A stretch of 64,000 nt of DNA from SIG452 sp045638525 (GTDB taxonomy: Bacteria; Bacillota; Clostridia; UMGS1840), in NCBI GenBank assembly GCA_045638525.1, contig JAZUBQ010000019.1, positions 74,966 through 138,965 on the forward strand, read 5' to 3'. Position numbers and translations under genes: made by a program. The notes under the pieces were generated by a model, which saw only the letters and a program-made list of their open reading frames with translations, had not been told where the DNA came from and ran no database searches. Below, one piece after another: positions 35,846-43,233 of this stretch; position 1 is the first letter of the stretch, and every line of letters starts with the position of its first letter.

Positions 35846-36772
35846 ATGAAACATTTTATTAGTATTACCGATATTACCAAACAGGAATTTGACGATATTT
35901 TAACCTTAGCGCACAAACTGAAAAAAATGCAGAAAACCGGCACTCCCCACCCCTACCTGGCAGGAAAAAGTCTGGGAATGATTTTCGCAAAATCGTCCAC
36001 CAGAACCCGTGTTTCCTTTGAAGTTGGTATGTATCAGTTGGGCGGTCATCCCTTATTTTTAAGCTCCAACGATATTCAGTTGGGACGTGGCGAAACCATT
36101 TATGATACCGCAAACGTACTCTCCACAATGTTGGACGGTATCATGATTCGTACCTTCTCGCAAGATGATGTATACGATTTGGCAAAATACGGTTCTATCC
36201 CCGTAATCAACGCCTTAACCGACCTGGAACATCCTTGTCAGGCGATGGCAGATATGCAGACCATTTACGAAGAATTCGGCAAATTGGAAGGCTTGAAATT
36301 TGCATATGTGGGTGACGGCAACAATATGGCACATTCCTTAGCACACGCTTGTGCAATGGCAGGAATCGATTGTTATATTGCCACTCCTGAAAAATACAAA
36401 TGCGTACCCGATCAGATTGAAAAAGCAAAAGCAATGGCGAAAAACTGCAAAATTGTAGAAACCTGTGACCCCGAAGAAGCTATGAAAGGTGCTCACATTG
36501 TGTATACTGACACCTGGGTAAGTATGGGACAAGAAGCGGAAAAAGCAACCAAAGTCAAAGAATTCGGTGACTATCAGGTTAACCGGAAATTGTTTAATTT
36601 AACCGACGAAAACTCCATTTTCTTACATTGCTTACCTGCATACCGTGGTTTTGAAGTAACCGAAGATGTGATTGACGGTCCCCACTCCAGAATCTTCCAA
36701 GAAGCGGAAAACCGTCTCCACGCACAGAAAGCAATTATGACTATGCTGATGGCAGATTCCTATAAGAAATAG
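35846..36772 (+). CDS. argF: Ornithine carbamoyltransferase
   Basis: 308 residues. The carbamoyl-phosphate loop SSTRTRVSFEVGM, HPCQAMADMQT and the ornithine-binding HCLPAYRGFEV are all present, and the length is standard. It makes citrulline from ornithine and carbamoyl phosphate. CGAGG lies ahead of the ATG, 21 bases after argD, so the two are cotranscribed. Because the operon has an arginine-repressor-type promoter, an anabolic rather than catabolic (arcB) role is favoured. Confidence 0.95.
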   Translation: MKHFISITDITKQEFDDILTLAHKLKKMQKTGTPHPYLAGKSLGMIFAKSSTRTRVSFEVGMYQLGGHPLFLSSNDIQLGRGETIYDTANVLSTMLDGIMIRTFSQDDVYDLAKYGSIPVINALTDLEHPCQAMADMQTIYEEFGKLEGLKFAYVGDGNNMAHSLAHACAMAGIDCYIATPEKYKCVPDQIEKAKAMAKNCKIVETCDPEEAMKGAHIVYTDTWVSMGQEAEKATKVKEFGDYQVNRKLFNLTDENSIFLHCLPAYRGFEVTEDVIDGPHSRIFQEAENRLHAQKAIMTMLMADSYKK

Positions 36773-36790
36773 AAAAGAGGCAAAACAAAA

Positions 36791-37285
36791 ATGGCACAAG
36801 AAAAAGATTACTACGGATTTCACATCCGTTTGGCAACCGAAGCAGAAATCCCTGAAATTCAGGCAATTACAAAGATTTCCTTCCAAAAATACGTAAAAAA
36901 TGCCGGACTTGAAGATACCGAAGCTTTAAACGAAACCTATGATGACATTTTAAAAGATTTAGACGATAAACTGGTGTTTGTAGCCTTCATCAACGAAGTT
37001 CCTGCAGGAAGTGTCCGTATTAAAATGAGAGAAGACGGCACCGCATACTTAAGCCGTTTTGGCGTAAGTCCCGAATTTCAGAATCACGGGGTTGGAAAAA
37101 GCTTAATGAGCGTAGTGGACACCGTAATGATGGAAAAAGGTGTCAGAAGATTAGAGCTTCACACCGCAGCAAAATACTTTGATTTGGTTCGTTTCTACTA
37201 CGGCAGAAAATTCTATATTGATTCCATTTCCGAAGACCGTGGCTATAAACGTGCATTAATGGTGAAAGAGTATCAAAAGGTATAA
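36791..37285 (+). CDS. GNAT-family N-acetyltransferase in the arginine operon
   Basis: 164 residues with the GNAT fold: VSPEFQNHGVGKSLMSVVD (acetyl-CoA loop RxxGxG-like, here QNHGVG), preceded by GSVRIKMREDGTAYLSRFGV. It follows argF after 18 bases with AAAGAGG before the ATG, so it belongs to the operon. In that place an N-acetylglutamate synthase (argA-type) function is attractive, but a general acetyltransferase cannot be excluded. A strong terminator follows. Confidence 0.8.
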   Translation: MAQEKDYYGFHIRLATEAEIPEIQAITKISFQKYVKNAGLEDTEALNETYDDILKDLDDKLVFVAFINEVPAGSVRIKMREDGTAYLSRFGVSPEFQNHGVGKSLMSVVDTVMMEKGVRRLELHTAAKYFDLVRFYYGRKFYIDSISEDRGYKRALMVKEYQKV

Positions 37286-37324
37286 TCCACTCTTTTCTTC
37301 CCACCATTTGTTCATTTACTTATA

Positions 37325-37377
37325 AAAAAACTCCTGATATGACTGCTAAATCGCTGTCATTCAGGAGTTTTTTTGGT
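37325..37377. terminator. Bidirectional terminator between the arg operon and the deacetylase gene
   Basis: The stem CTCCTGA (37331-37337) pairs with TCAGGAG (37361-37367), with an internal ATGAC/GTCAT pairing, and A- and T-runs on the two sides. It can end both converging units. Confidence 0.9.
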
Positions 37378-37378
37378 T

Positions 37379-38191
37379 TTATTGTCCGCTGTAATCTTCG
37401 AACGGAATTCCCATTAAATCTTCAATATTCGCTTCGTGCGGACGGTTGATTCGCCCACTTACAATACCATATTCACCATACTTAAATTGTTGTAAATCGG
37501 TGGAAAAGGTAATGTTATTATTTTGCATCAACACCATATGATTCAAATGTTTGTTATAAAGTCCATTAGGATACGATACCGAAGTAACCGGTCGACGAAT
37601 GATTCTCTCTAAAAATATTTTATTCTTCAAATAATCCTGCGCCAACTGTTCCGGATGAGTATCCAACATATTCTGAAGAGTAGCATACGAATTCACATGA
37701 TTTTGGTAGGAATGATTTCCGATTTCCACATAGGGAGATTCCGCCAGTTTTCTAAGCATTTCTTCTGTTAAATAATATTCTTCCCCCACAAAGGAACCCG
37801 TCACAAAAATGGTAGCTTTCACTTGATATTTTTCCAGTAACGGCAACACATGCAAGTAGTCGCTGTCGTAACCGTCATCCATAGTAAGCAAAACTACTTT
37901 TTTGAAAGAATTCGGCTTATATTCTGTGGCAAGTTCAGAGGCCGTCAGAAATTCATATCCGTTTTTTTTCAGATAAATAATATCATTTTCCAATGTTTTG
38001 GGAGAGGTACAATAGTGACTCCAATCTTCCGGAATTTCGCTGAATCTATGATACATCAAAATGGTAACAGGCTGAACCACGTCTTCATTTTGCATCATAA
38101 AACCGGGGGAAGCTGCTATGCCAACCTGGCAAATACAGGTCGAAAAAAGCAATAGTGCTGTTGTCAATGCAATCAATATTTTTTGAATCAT
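37379..38191 (-). CDS. Secreted polysaccharide deacetylase
   Basis: 270 residues from ATG 38191, with GGAG eight bases upstream; an upstream start at 38215 would lie in the terminator. A signal peptide (MIQKILIALTTALLLFS...GIAAS) is followed by a NodB-type domain: TMDDGYDSDYLHVLPLL gives the catalytic Asp pair. GNHSYQNHVNS gives the metal-binding His residues. Such enzymes remove N-acetyl groups from chitooligosaccharide, peptidoglycan or exopolysaccharide. It lies just after the secreted-protein terminator, so it depends on read-through or a weak promoter I did not recognise. Confidence 0.9.
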   Translation of the reverse strand: MIQKILIALTTALLLFSTCICQVGIAASPGFMMQNEDVVQPVTILMYHRFSEIPEDWSHYCTSPKTLENDIIYLKKNGYEFLTASELATEYKPNSFKKVVLLTMDDGYDSDYLHVLPLLEKYQVKATIFVTGSFVGEEYYLTEEMLRKLAESPYVEIGNHSYQNHVNSYATLQNMLDTHPEQLAQDYLKNKIFLERIIRRPVTSVSYPNGLYNKHLNHMVLMQNNNITFSTDLQQFKYGEYGIVSGRINRPHEANIEDLMGIPFEDYSGQ

Positions 38192-38208
38192 TGTTTCTTC
38201 TCCAGAAA

Positions 38209-38240
38209 AAAACAACCGCCTAAGCGGCGGTTGTTTTTTT
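38209..38240 (-). terminator. Terminator of the 480-residue secreted-protein gene
   Basis: Perfect ten-base stem AACAACCGCC (38211-38220) with GGCGGTTGTT (38226-38235), five-base loop, followed on the minus strand by a T-run. It is right behind the stop at 38247. Confidence 0.92.
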
Positions 38241-38246
38241 ATTTAA

Positions 38247-39689
38247 TTAGTACAGATAAGTTGCACCAGGATAGTATCCATCGATGTAATCGCCGAAGGG
38301 ACCTTCAGTTCTGGACCATTCTGCAACCATTTCTTTGTGAGTACCATCGGTTACCCATAACTGAATGTGGGTATCGGTAACAACAAAGTAGCTGTCAGCG
38401 TATGCACCGGTAGGCATTCTCAGATAAGGTTTGAGGTTTTCATCCAGAGCTACAACCATTTCGCCTTCATTGTTTTCGATGTATTTGATTTCTACAACCT
38501 GATGGGGATATGCAGCTTCGATGAAGCAATGTCTCCATTCAACTTTCGGATCAGCTTTTCCGCCGATGTATCTGAATACACGAGGAGTATCGTTTCTACC
38601 ATCCAGAACTAAACCGTTAACGATTAAGTACTGATAGTATTCATGGGGATCAGCCAGTTCGTATTTAACTTCAGACCAAGCAACGGTGGGAACGATACGG
38701 ATATCTAATTCATCATAGATGTACAGATTTACAGTATCTGCATCCCACTGCCATTTGTTGTTGCATCCACCGTTGAAGTATTCAACTGCGGGGATTTTGG
38801 TAGCGGGTTCACCATGGTAGGTAGGACCGGTTAAAACTTTTAAGTAGGGGATATCTAATTTTGCAGCGATTTCTTCATCGGTAACAACATACTGATTGTC
38901 ATAATCGTTGCGGTCGCTTAAGTTAGCAGCATGGAAGAAAGTACCAACTTCAATTTCTTTAGTTAAAACTTTTTTACCTTCTTTATCGTAAACGATGTTG
39001 CCATCTTTGTCGATAAGAGGTTTAACTTTGAATACGTCTAAGTCGTAGTCCATTAATTCAACTTCGCCGTCGAAATCAATGTTTAAGAATCTGTCATAGT
39101 TAGCATACAGTAATTCGTTGTATACTCTGCCTTCCTGGTCGAATACGAAGTTACCTTCGTTGTCCAGGTTCATGATACCAGCAGCCTGCCAGGTTACTTC
39201 AACGTCAGCATATCTGTTGGTGGGAACAAATACTTCAAAGTCAGAAACGCCTAAAGCTTCGTTACCGAAATCCCAAGCCCAGAAAGAGTTGTTGATTTTG
39301 GTCTGCTGTCTCTGCCAGATTTTGTGGTCACCGTATAATTCCCACATGAAATCCTGGAATCTGGTTTCCCACTGGGGATACAGAGGAACTAAACGAGTGA
39401 TGTTGTTCTGTTTGTTGCCTTCCAGGTACAGTCTTTCGTAACCTGCATGAGGATAAGCTAATTCATAGCCTTCCAGTACCCATTCAACATCTTCGTCTTT
39501 TACGGGTTCGCTAAACCATTTGCTAGTAGGTTTGCCGTCAGCGAATACGTTGAACAGTTTGTGATAGCTTCCCGGAGTGGTGGTGTCATAACCTGCGAAT
39601 ACGTTTTCCAGAGTTGCAGCAGATGCAGCACTGGTCAGTACGCTGGTAACAACAGCTACGCTTGCCAGGACTTTCAGTAATTTTTTCAT
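38247..39689 (-). CDS. Secreted protein of unknown function with repeated PH-motif
   Basis: 480 residues that I do not recognise. A good signal peptide (MKKLLKVLASVAVVTSVLTSAASA|AT) ends in an AxA site; there is no lipobox, LPXTG or membrane tail, so the protein is released or loosely held. The mature part is unusually rich in Trp, Tyr and acidic residues. A motif recurs three times in altered form: YELAYPHAGYERLYLEG near residue 75, YELADPHEYYQYLIVNG near 350 and IEAAYPHQVVEIKYIEN near 390. AGGAGG lies seven bases before the start, behind a strong promoter and leader; its end has a perfect terminator. High expression as an independent unit is inferred. Codon choice is narrower than that of neighbouring genes. 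Confidence 0.85.
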   Translation of the reverse strand: MKKLLKVLASVAVVTSVLTSAASAATLENVFAGYDTTTPGSYHKLFNVFADGKPTSKWFSEPVKDEDVEWVLEGYELAYPHAGYERLYLEGNKQNNITRLVPLYPQWETRFQDFMWELYGDHKIWQRQQTKINNSFWAWDFGNEALGVSDFEVFVPTNRYADVEVTWQAAGIMNLDNEGNFVFDQEGRVYNELLYANYDRFLNIDFDGEVELMDYDLDVFKVKPLIDKDGNIVYDKEGKKVLTKEIEVGTFFHAANLSDRNDYDNQYVVTDEEIAAKLDIPYLKVLTGPTYHGEPATKIPAVEYFNGGCNNKWQWDADTVNLYIYDELDIRIVPTVAWSEVKYELADPHEYYQYLIVNGLVLDGRNDTPRVFRYIGGKADPKVEWRHCFIEAAYPHQVVEIKYIENNEGEMVVALDENLKPYLRMPTGAYADSYFVVTDTHIQLWVTDGTHKEMVAEWSRTEGPFGDYIDGYYPGATYLY

Positions 39690-39812
39690 AAGAAAAAACC
39701 TCCTGTTTAAAATTTATTTTATATTTTTTATTCAATTTTGTTGGGTTATACTCTGTCAATTCTCCTAAATTTAGGCACCACTAATAGACAATAGCATAAC
39801 TCTCATAGAAAT

Positions 39813-39840
39813 ATTATACCATAAAATGGGATTTTGTCAA
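39813..39840 (-). promoter_or_regulatory. Promoter of the secreted-protein gene
   Basis: Minus-strand TTGACA (39840-39835) and TATAAT (39818-39813), both consensus, spacer 16 bases. The leader is about 110 bases and holds a CCTAAATTTAGG palindrome before the AGGAGG site. Confidence 0.85.
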
Positions 39841-40224
39841 TAGTTTCTATGTATTTTTTTGGAAAAAATACGCACTTTATTTTGGCAATTTTTATGCAAA
39901 TTACCCATCCCATTTCATCGTAATATCTTCTACGAGTATTTTTTTTACGATTGCATTATACTATATACTTTTGTATCTGTCAATATTTGTAATTTTTTTG
40001 TCACATAATTTTAACATTTCTGTGAATTGTATGTGAACTGATATCGAAAAACCCATTTCCCAAACTGTTTTCTTTGGGTTCGTTGCACCCGTGATGTTCC
40101 GGTCTCTTCACAAAGAAATGTATTGCAGCTGTATCTTCTGTTTTGTGAGAAAGCAGAACCATAGAGATATTTTTCTTTCGCTAAATTTTGCAACAAGTTG
40201 CAAAGCGAAATTATTTCTTGTGAA

Positions 40225-40330
40225 ACAGCTAAATTAAATTCGCTTTATAGCTGACCGAAGTCAATTTAGCTACGAAGTAATTCAGTATGCGTTAACATAT
40301 TTAGCTCGCCATCAGGCGAATTTAGCTAAA
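40225..40330. repeat. Cluster of short AATTTAGCT-type palindromic repeats
   Basis: AGCTAAATT, AATTTAGCT, ATTTAGCT and AATTTAGCT recur, together with TCGCCATCAGGCGA, in a stretch with no gene. The pattern looks like the remains of a short interspersed palindromic repeat. The 39841-40224 part of this gap shows no convincing gene, promoter or RNA structure. Confidence 0.45.
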
Positions 40331-40366
40331 AAAAGACATTTTTCTTTGTCGAAAAATGTCTTTTTT
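40331..40366 (-). terminator. Terminator after tRNA-Thr
   Basis: AGACATTTTT (40334-40343) pairs with AAAAATGTCT (40352-40361), with A- and T-runs on both sides. It follows the CCA end of the tRNA gene by two bases. Confidence 0.85.
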
Positions 40367-40367
40367 C

Positions 40368-40443
40368 TGGAGCTAGTGATCGGACTTGAACCGACGGCCT
40401 ATTGATTACGAATCAATTGCGCTACCAACTGCGCCACACTAGC
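40368..40443 (-). tRNA. tRNA-Thr (anticodon CGU)
   Basis: 76 bases including an encoded CCA. The acceptor stem GCTAGTG/CACTAGC closes the cloverleaf; the D arm has AGTTGGTA, the T arm GGTTCAAGTCC. The anticodon stem ATTGA/TCAAT encloses the loop TTCGTAA, giving anticodon CGU for codon ACG. It lies 42 bases after the jag stop and may be processed from that transcript. Confidence 0.95.
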
Positions 40444-40451
40444 ATATTATG

Positions 40452-40480
40452 ATGGGGCTGCATAAGAGATACAGCCCCAT
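40452..40480 (-). terminator. Hairpin after jag (possible weak terminator)
   Basis: ATGGGGCTG (40452-40460) and CAGCCCCAT (40472-40480) form a strong stem directly after the jag stop, but no T-run follows on the minus strand. It may slow or process the transcript before tRNA-Thr rather than stop it. Confidence 0.5.
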
Positions 40481-40485
40481 ATTTA

Positions 40486-41334
40486 TTAGTTTTCGCTTTC
40501 AGTGGTTTCTGTTGCTGCTACTTCTTGGTTCTGCTGATTTCTGTGTTTGAATGCAACAATCAGACGTCTCTGGGGTTCCACACCTACGGAATAAGTAGTA
40601 ATCATCGGATAGCTCTGCAATGCAGAATGAATGATTCTTCTTTCGTAAGCTTTCATCGGCTCTAATTCGTATTTACCACGAGATTTGATAACACGGTTTG
40701 CAATGCTTTTCGCCAGACCGGTTAAGGTTTTTTCACGTTTCATACGATAATCTTCGGTATCAAGACGGATTTTTTCGCCGCCTTTCACTTTTTTGTTGAA
40801 TGCCAACTGCAGCATATGCTGGATAGCATCTAAAGTGTCACCGTGTTTTCCGATGATGTTGCCGGCTTCTTCGCCACTTAAGTTAACAGAAATGATTCTG
40901 CCCTTCTGAGTTACTTCGGCAGAAACTTCCATCTGCATTAACGCAAATAACTGTTTCACATAGTCAGAAACAAACTGAACACCGTTTTCACTGGGAACAA
41001 AATCAGTATCTTCTTCAAAGTTTACGGTCGGTTTTTTTGCTTCTGCTTTCGGTGCAGGAACAGTTTCTCTCACCGGTTTCTTTTCCGCTTTGGGTTTTTC
41101 TGCTTTCATTTCCTTTTTCGGAGCTTCTTCTTTTTTATCTTCCGGTTTTTTCACATCATATCTTGCTAAGATTCTGGCAGGTTTTGCACCGATTCCCAAA
41201 AAACCGCTGGTAGGTGCATTTAAAATTTCAAATTCAATCAAATCTCTGTCAACAGCTAATTCTGCAACTGCTTTTTCAATTGCCTCATCTACTGTTTTTC
41301 CAGTTGCGATAATTTCTTTCACAGATGGTTCCAA
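40486..41334 (-). CDS. jag: Jag/KhpB RNA-binding protein
   Basis: 282 residues with the three Jag domains. The N-terminal Jag_N (KEIIATGKTVDEAIEKAVAEL, then SGFLGIGAKPA) is followed by a Lys/Glu/Pro-rich linker of about 60 residues. A KH domain holds NIIGKHGDTLDAIQ, and the R3H domain reads RRIIHSALQSYP...YSVGVEPQRRL. It binds RNA and affects cell elongation and division. It follows yidC by five bases, as is usual. The ribosome site GAAAGG lies eight bases ahead of the ATG. Confidence 0.95.
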   Translation of the reverse strand: MEPSVKEIIATGKTVDEAIEKAVAELAVDRDLIEFEILNAPTSGFLGIGAKPARILARYDVKKPEDKKEEAPKKEMKAEKPKAEKKPVRETVPAPKAEAKKPTVNFEEDTDFVPSENGVQFVSDYVKQLFALMQMEVSAEVTQKGRIISVNLSGEEAGNIIGKHGDTLDAIQHMLQLAFNKKVKGGEKIRLDTEDYRMKREKTLTGLAKSIANRVIKSRGKYELEPMKAYERRIIHSALQSYPMITTYSVGVEPQRRLIVAFKHRNQQNQEVAATETTESEN

Positions 41335-41339
41335 CCTTT

Positions 41340-42242
41340 CTATTTCTTTTTCTTCTTTTTCATTTCTTTTTTCTGGATGGCTTTTAATTCTTCTTGTTCT
41401 TCAATGACATCCACTTCTTTGTTCATAATATAACGGTCTAAAGTGAAGCTTTGAACAATCTGAATTAAGTTACCAACAACCCAGTAAAGTCCCATTGCCG
41501 CCGGCAGGATATAACAGAAATACGCGGTCATAAAAGGGAAAATCAGTTGCATACTCTTCATCTGAGAAGCCTGTTCTGCAGTCTGGGTTTTTGCATTGAT
41601 TTTCTGGGTAATATAACTGGTTAAGAAGGTAGTCAGCCCTGCGAATACCGGAAGTGCCCATAAAATAGGATTGGTAGACACAGCTGCTGAAGGAGTCAGA
41701 CCCAAGTTCAGACCAAAAAAGTCAAAATTCATTACAAACTGTTCTGCAGTAAAGTTAGTCTGAATGGTTGCGAGCAATTCTTTTGCTTTGTCTAAATTGT
41801 TGCTGACAAATGCAACAACGTTCAACTGAGTGTCGGTAGGAGTCTGACACAACACGGTTAATGCAGCTTTTAACTCCTCAGTAACGGGATGCCCCATAAT
41901 ATATGTAATAGGATTTTGAATTACCCCGTAAATAGCAATCAAAATAGGCATCTGAATAAACAGAGGCAGACAGCTGCTCATCGGGTTGATTTTATACTGC
42001 TGATAAAGCTTCATGGTTTCTTCATTCAGCTTTTCTTTATCGTATTGATATTTTTTCTGAAGTTCTTGCAATTTGGGCTGCATTTTCTGCATATGTGCCA
42101 TGGATTTCTGCTGTTTGATAACCAAAGGAAGCAAACACACACGCACCAATATCGTAAATAAAATAATGGCAACACCGAAGTTTTCTACAAAGTTGTAGAT
42201 ATACTTCATGATAGTGCCCAAAAACACATAAATAAAATTCAT
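41340..42242 (-). CDS. yidC: Membrane protein insertase YidC/SpoIIIJ
   Basis: 300 residues, of the short Gram-positive type. Segments FGVAIILFTILVRVCLLPLVIKQQKSM, PMLIAIYGVI-like INPMSSCLPLFIQMPILIAIYGVI and a C-terminal basic tail ending KKKKKK identify it. The conserved intramembrane arginine is in LVRVCLLPL. There is no lipobox, unlike SpoIIIJ of Bacillus. It inserts membrane proteins alone or with SecYEG. GAAAGGAAAAG precedes the ATG. Confidence 0.95.
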   Translation of the reverse strand: MNFIYVFLGTIMKYIYNFVENFGVAIILFTILVRVCLLPLVIKQQKSMAHMQKMQPKLQELQKKYQYDKEKLNEETMKLYQQYKINPMSSCLPLFIQMPILIAIYGVIQNPITYIMGHPVTEELKAALTVLCQTPTDTQLNVVAFVSNNLDKAKELLATIQTNFTAEQFVMNFDFFGLNLGLTPSAAVSTNPILWALPVFAGLTTFLTSYITQKINAKTQTAEQASQMKSMQLIFPFMTAYFCYILPAAMGLYWVVGNLIQIVQSFTLDRYIMNKEVDVIEEQEELKAIQKKEMKKKKKK

Positions 42243-42266
42243 CGAACTTTTCCTTTCAGTTCAAGT

Positions 42267-42473
42267 TTACGGGTAGTCAATACCGCCCGGATTCCATGGG
42301 TTACACCGCAAAATCCGATAACAGGCTTTCAAAAAGCCTTTCACAAAGCCATACTTTTTCACCGCCAGAATTGCATACTGCGAACAGGACGGATAAAAAC
42401 GGCAACGTGCACCAAGCAATGGTGAAATCCACTTCTGATAACAACGAACCAAAAAAATAAACACGTTACTCAT
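42267..42473 (-). CDS. yidD: Membrane protein insertion efficiency factor YidD
   Basis: 68 residues from ATG 42473. The family core LVRCYQKWISPLLGARCRFYPSCSQYA is present as contiguous shorter blocks with three conserved cysteines (RCRFYPSCS). The start overlaps the end of rnpA by eight bases (GATGAGTAA shared). A GTG four codons earlier is possible. YidD assists YidC-dependent insertion. Confidence 0.93.
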   Translation of the reverse strand: MSNVFIFLVRCYQKWISPLLGARCRFYPSCSQYAILAVKKYGFVKGFLKACYRILRCNPWNPGGIDYP

Positions 42474-42804
42474 CACAAAAAGCACCTGCTTTTTTCAGCA
42501 ATTTATTCAGTTCGTTGCCCAAAGCAAAAAAGTTTGCACCAACAATCGCCGCTCTTGCCACCACAACAATATCATAGCCTTTTTTCATATTCGGAATCAT
42601 AAGCCGCATATTCTCATATATCAGCCGTCTGGCACGATTTCGTTTACACGCTTTTCCGATTTTTTTGGTAGCGGTGATTCCCAAACGGAGAGAATCGCTA
42701 TGATGGTTGTCGCGATAATATACCACAGCATATCTGCCCGGATAGGACAAACCTTTTTTATACACTCTTTGAAACTCGTAGTTTTCAGTTAAAGAAGTAA
42801 TCAA
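42466..42804 (-). CDS. rnpA: Ribonuclease P protein component
   Basis: 112 residues. YEFQRVYKKGLSYPGRYAVVYY and the RNR signature GKACKRNRARRLIYE are diagnostic; the protein assists RNase P RNA in maturing tRNA 5' ends. It lies between rpmH and yidD in the conserved order. GAGGGGAATTGC precedes the ATG. A hairpin between rpmH and rnpA probably reduces its expression relative to L34. Confidence 0.96.
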   Translation of the reverse strand: MITSLTENYEFQRVYKKGLSYPGRYAVVYYRDNHHSDSLRLGITATKKIGKACKRNRARRLIYENMRLMIPNMKKGYDIVVVARAAIVGANFFALGNELNKLLKKAGAFCDE

Positions 42805-42888
42805 GCAATTCCCCTCAAATCACATACAATTATAGCGAAACAGGCGATAAATTTTTCCCTATTTGTCGATAAAAACGGCAGATAAAGA

Positions 42889-42927
42889 AAAAATGTCGCA
42901 AGCATTAAGCATCTGACGACATTTCTT
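42889..42927 (-). terminator. Partial terminator/attenuator between rpmH and rnpA
   Basis: AAATGTCG (42891-42898) pairs with CGACATTT (42917-42924), followed on the minus strand by TTTTTC. It lies just behind the rpmH stop and could set the ratio of L34 to downstream gene products. Confidence 0.7.
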
Positions 42928-42935
42928 ATCTTTGA

Positions 42936-43070
42936 TTATGCACTAAGACTAACTCTGCCTCTTGCTCTTCTTCTAGCTAAGATTTTTCTTCCGTTTCTGG
43001 TTCTCATTCTCTTAAAGAAGCCGTGTTCTCTTTTTCTCTGTCTTTTTTTCGGTTGATAAGTTCTTTTCAT
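42936..43070 (-). CDS. rpmH: 50S ribosomal protein L34
   Basis: A 44-residue gene found by translating the minus strand: MKRTYQPKKRQRKREHGFF and the arginine-rich end ARRRARGRVSLSA are the full L34 family sequence. GGAGG lies nine bases ahead of the ATG at 43070. It leads the rpmH-rnpA-yidD-yidC-jag cluster behind a consensus promoter. L34 is a small rRNA-binding protein of the large subunit. Confidence 0.98.
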   Translation of the reverse strand: MKRTYQPKKRQRKREHGFFKRMRTRNGRKILARRRARGRVSLSA

Positions 43071-43186
43071 TGTTTGCACCTCCAATATATATCATTCATT
43101 ACTTTACCATACTGATGTCCGCTTTCTGCGGAAAAATGCTAAGTTCTGATTCAAAATAACAATATTTATCAATTTTAGCACTGAAT

Positions 43187-43215
43187 ATTATAACCAATAA
43201 CCTTCCAAATGTCAA
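43187..43215 (-). promoter_or_regulatory. Consensus promoter of the rpmH cluster
   Basis: Minus-strand TTGACA (43215-43210) and TATAAT (43192-43187) with a 17-base spacer, giving a leader of about 110 bases. No DnaA-box cluster is visible here, although this cluster often borders the replication origin. Confidence 0.9.
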
Positions 43216-43233
43216 GCTATTTTTAAAAGTTTT

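Noticed and set aside
40011..40196. 61-codon minus-strand open frame
   Set aside because: No ribosome site, no recognisable motif, and it lies in a repeat-bearing AT-rich gap.
43071..43233. Replication origin upstream of rpmH
   Set aside because: No DnaA-box cluster or AT-rich unwinding repeats were found; the interval is explained by the rpmH promoter and leader.
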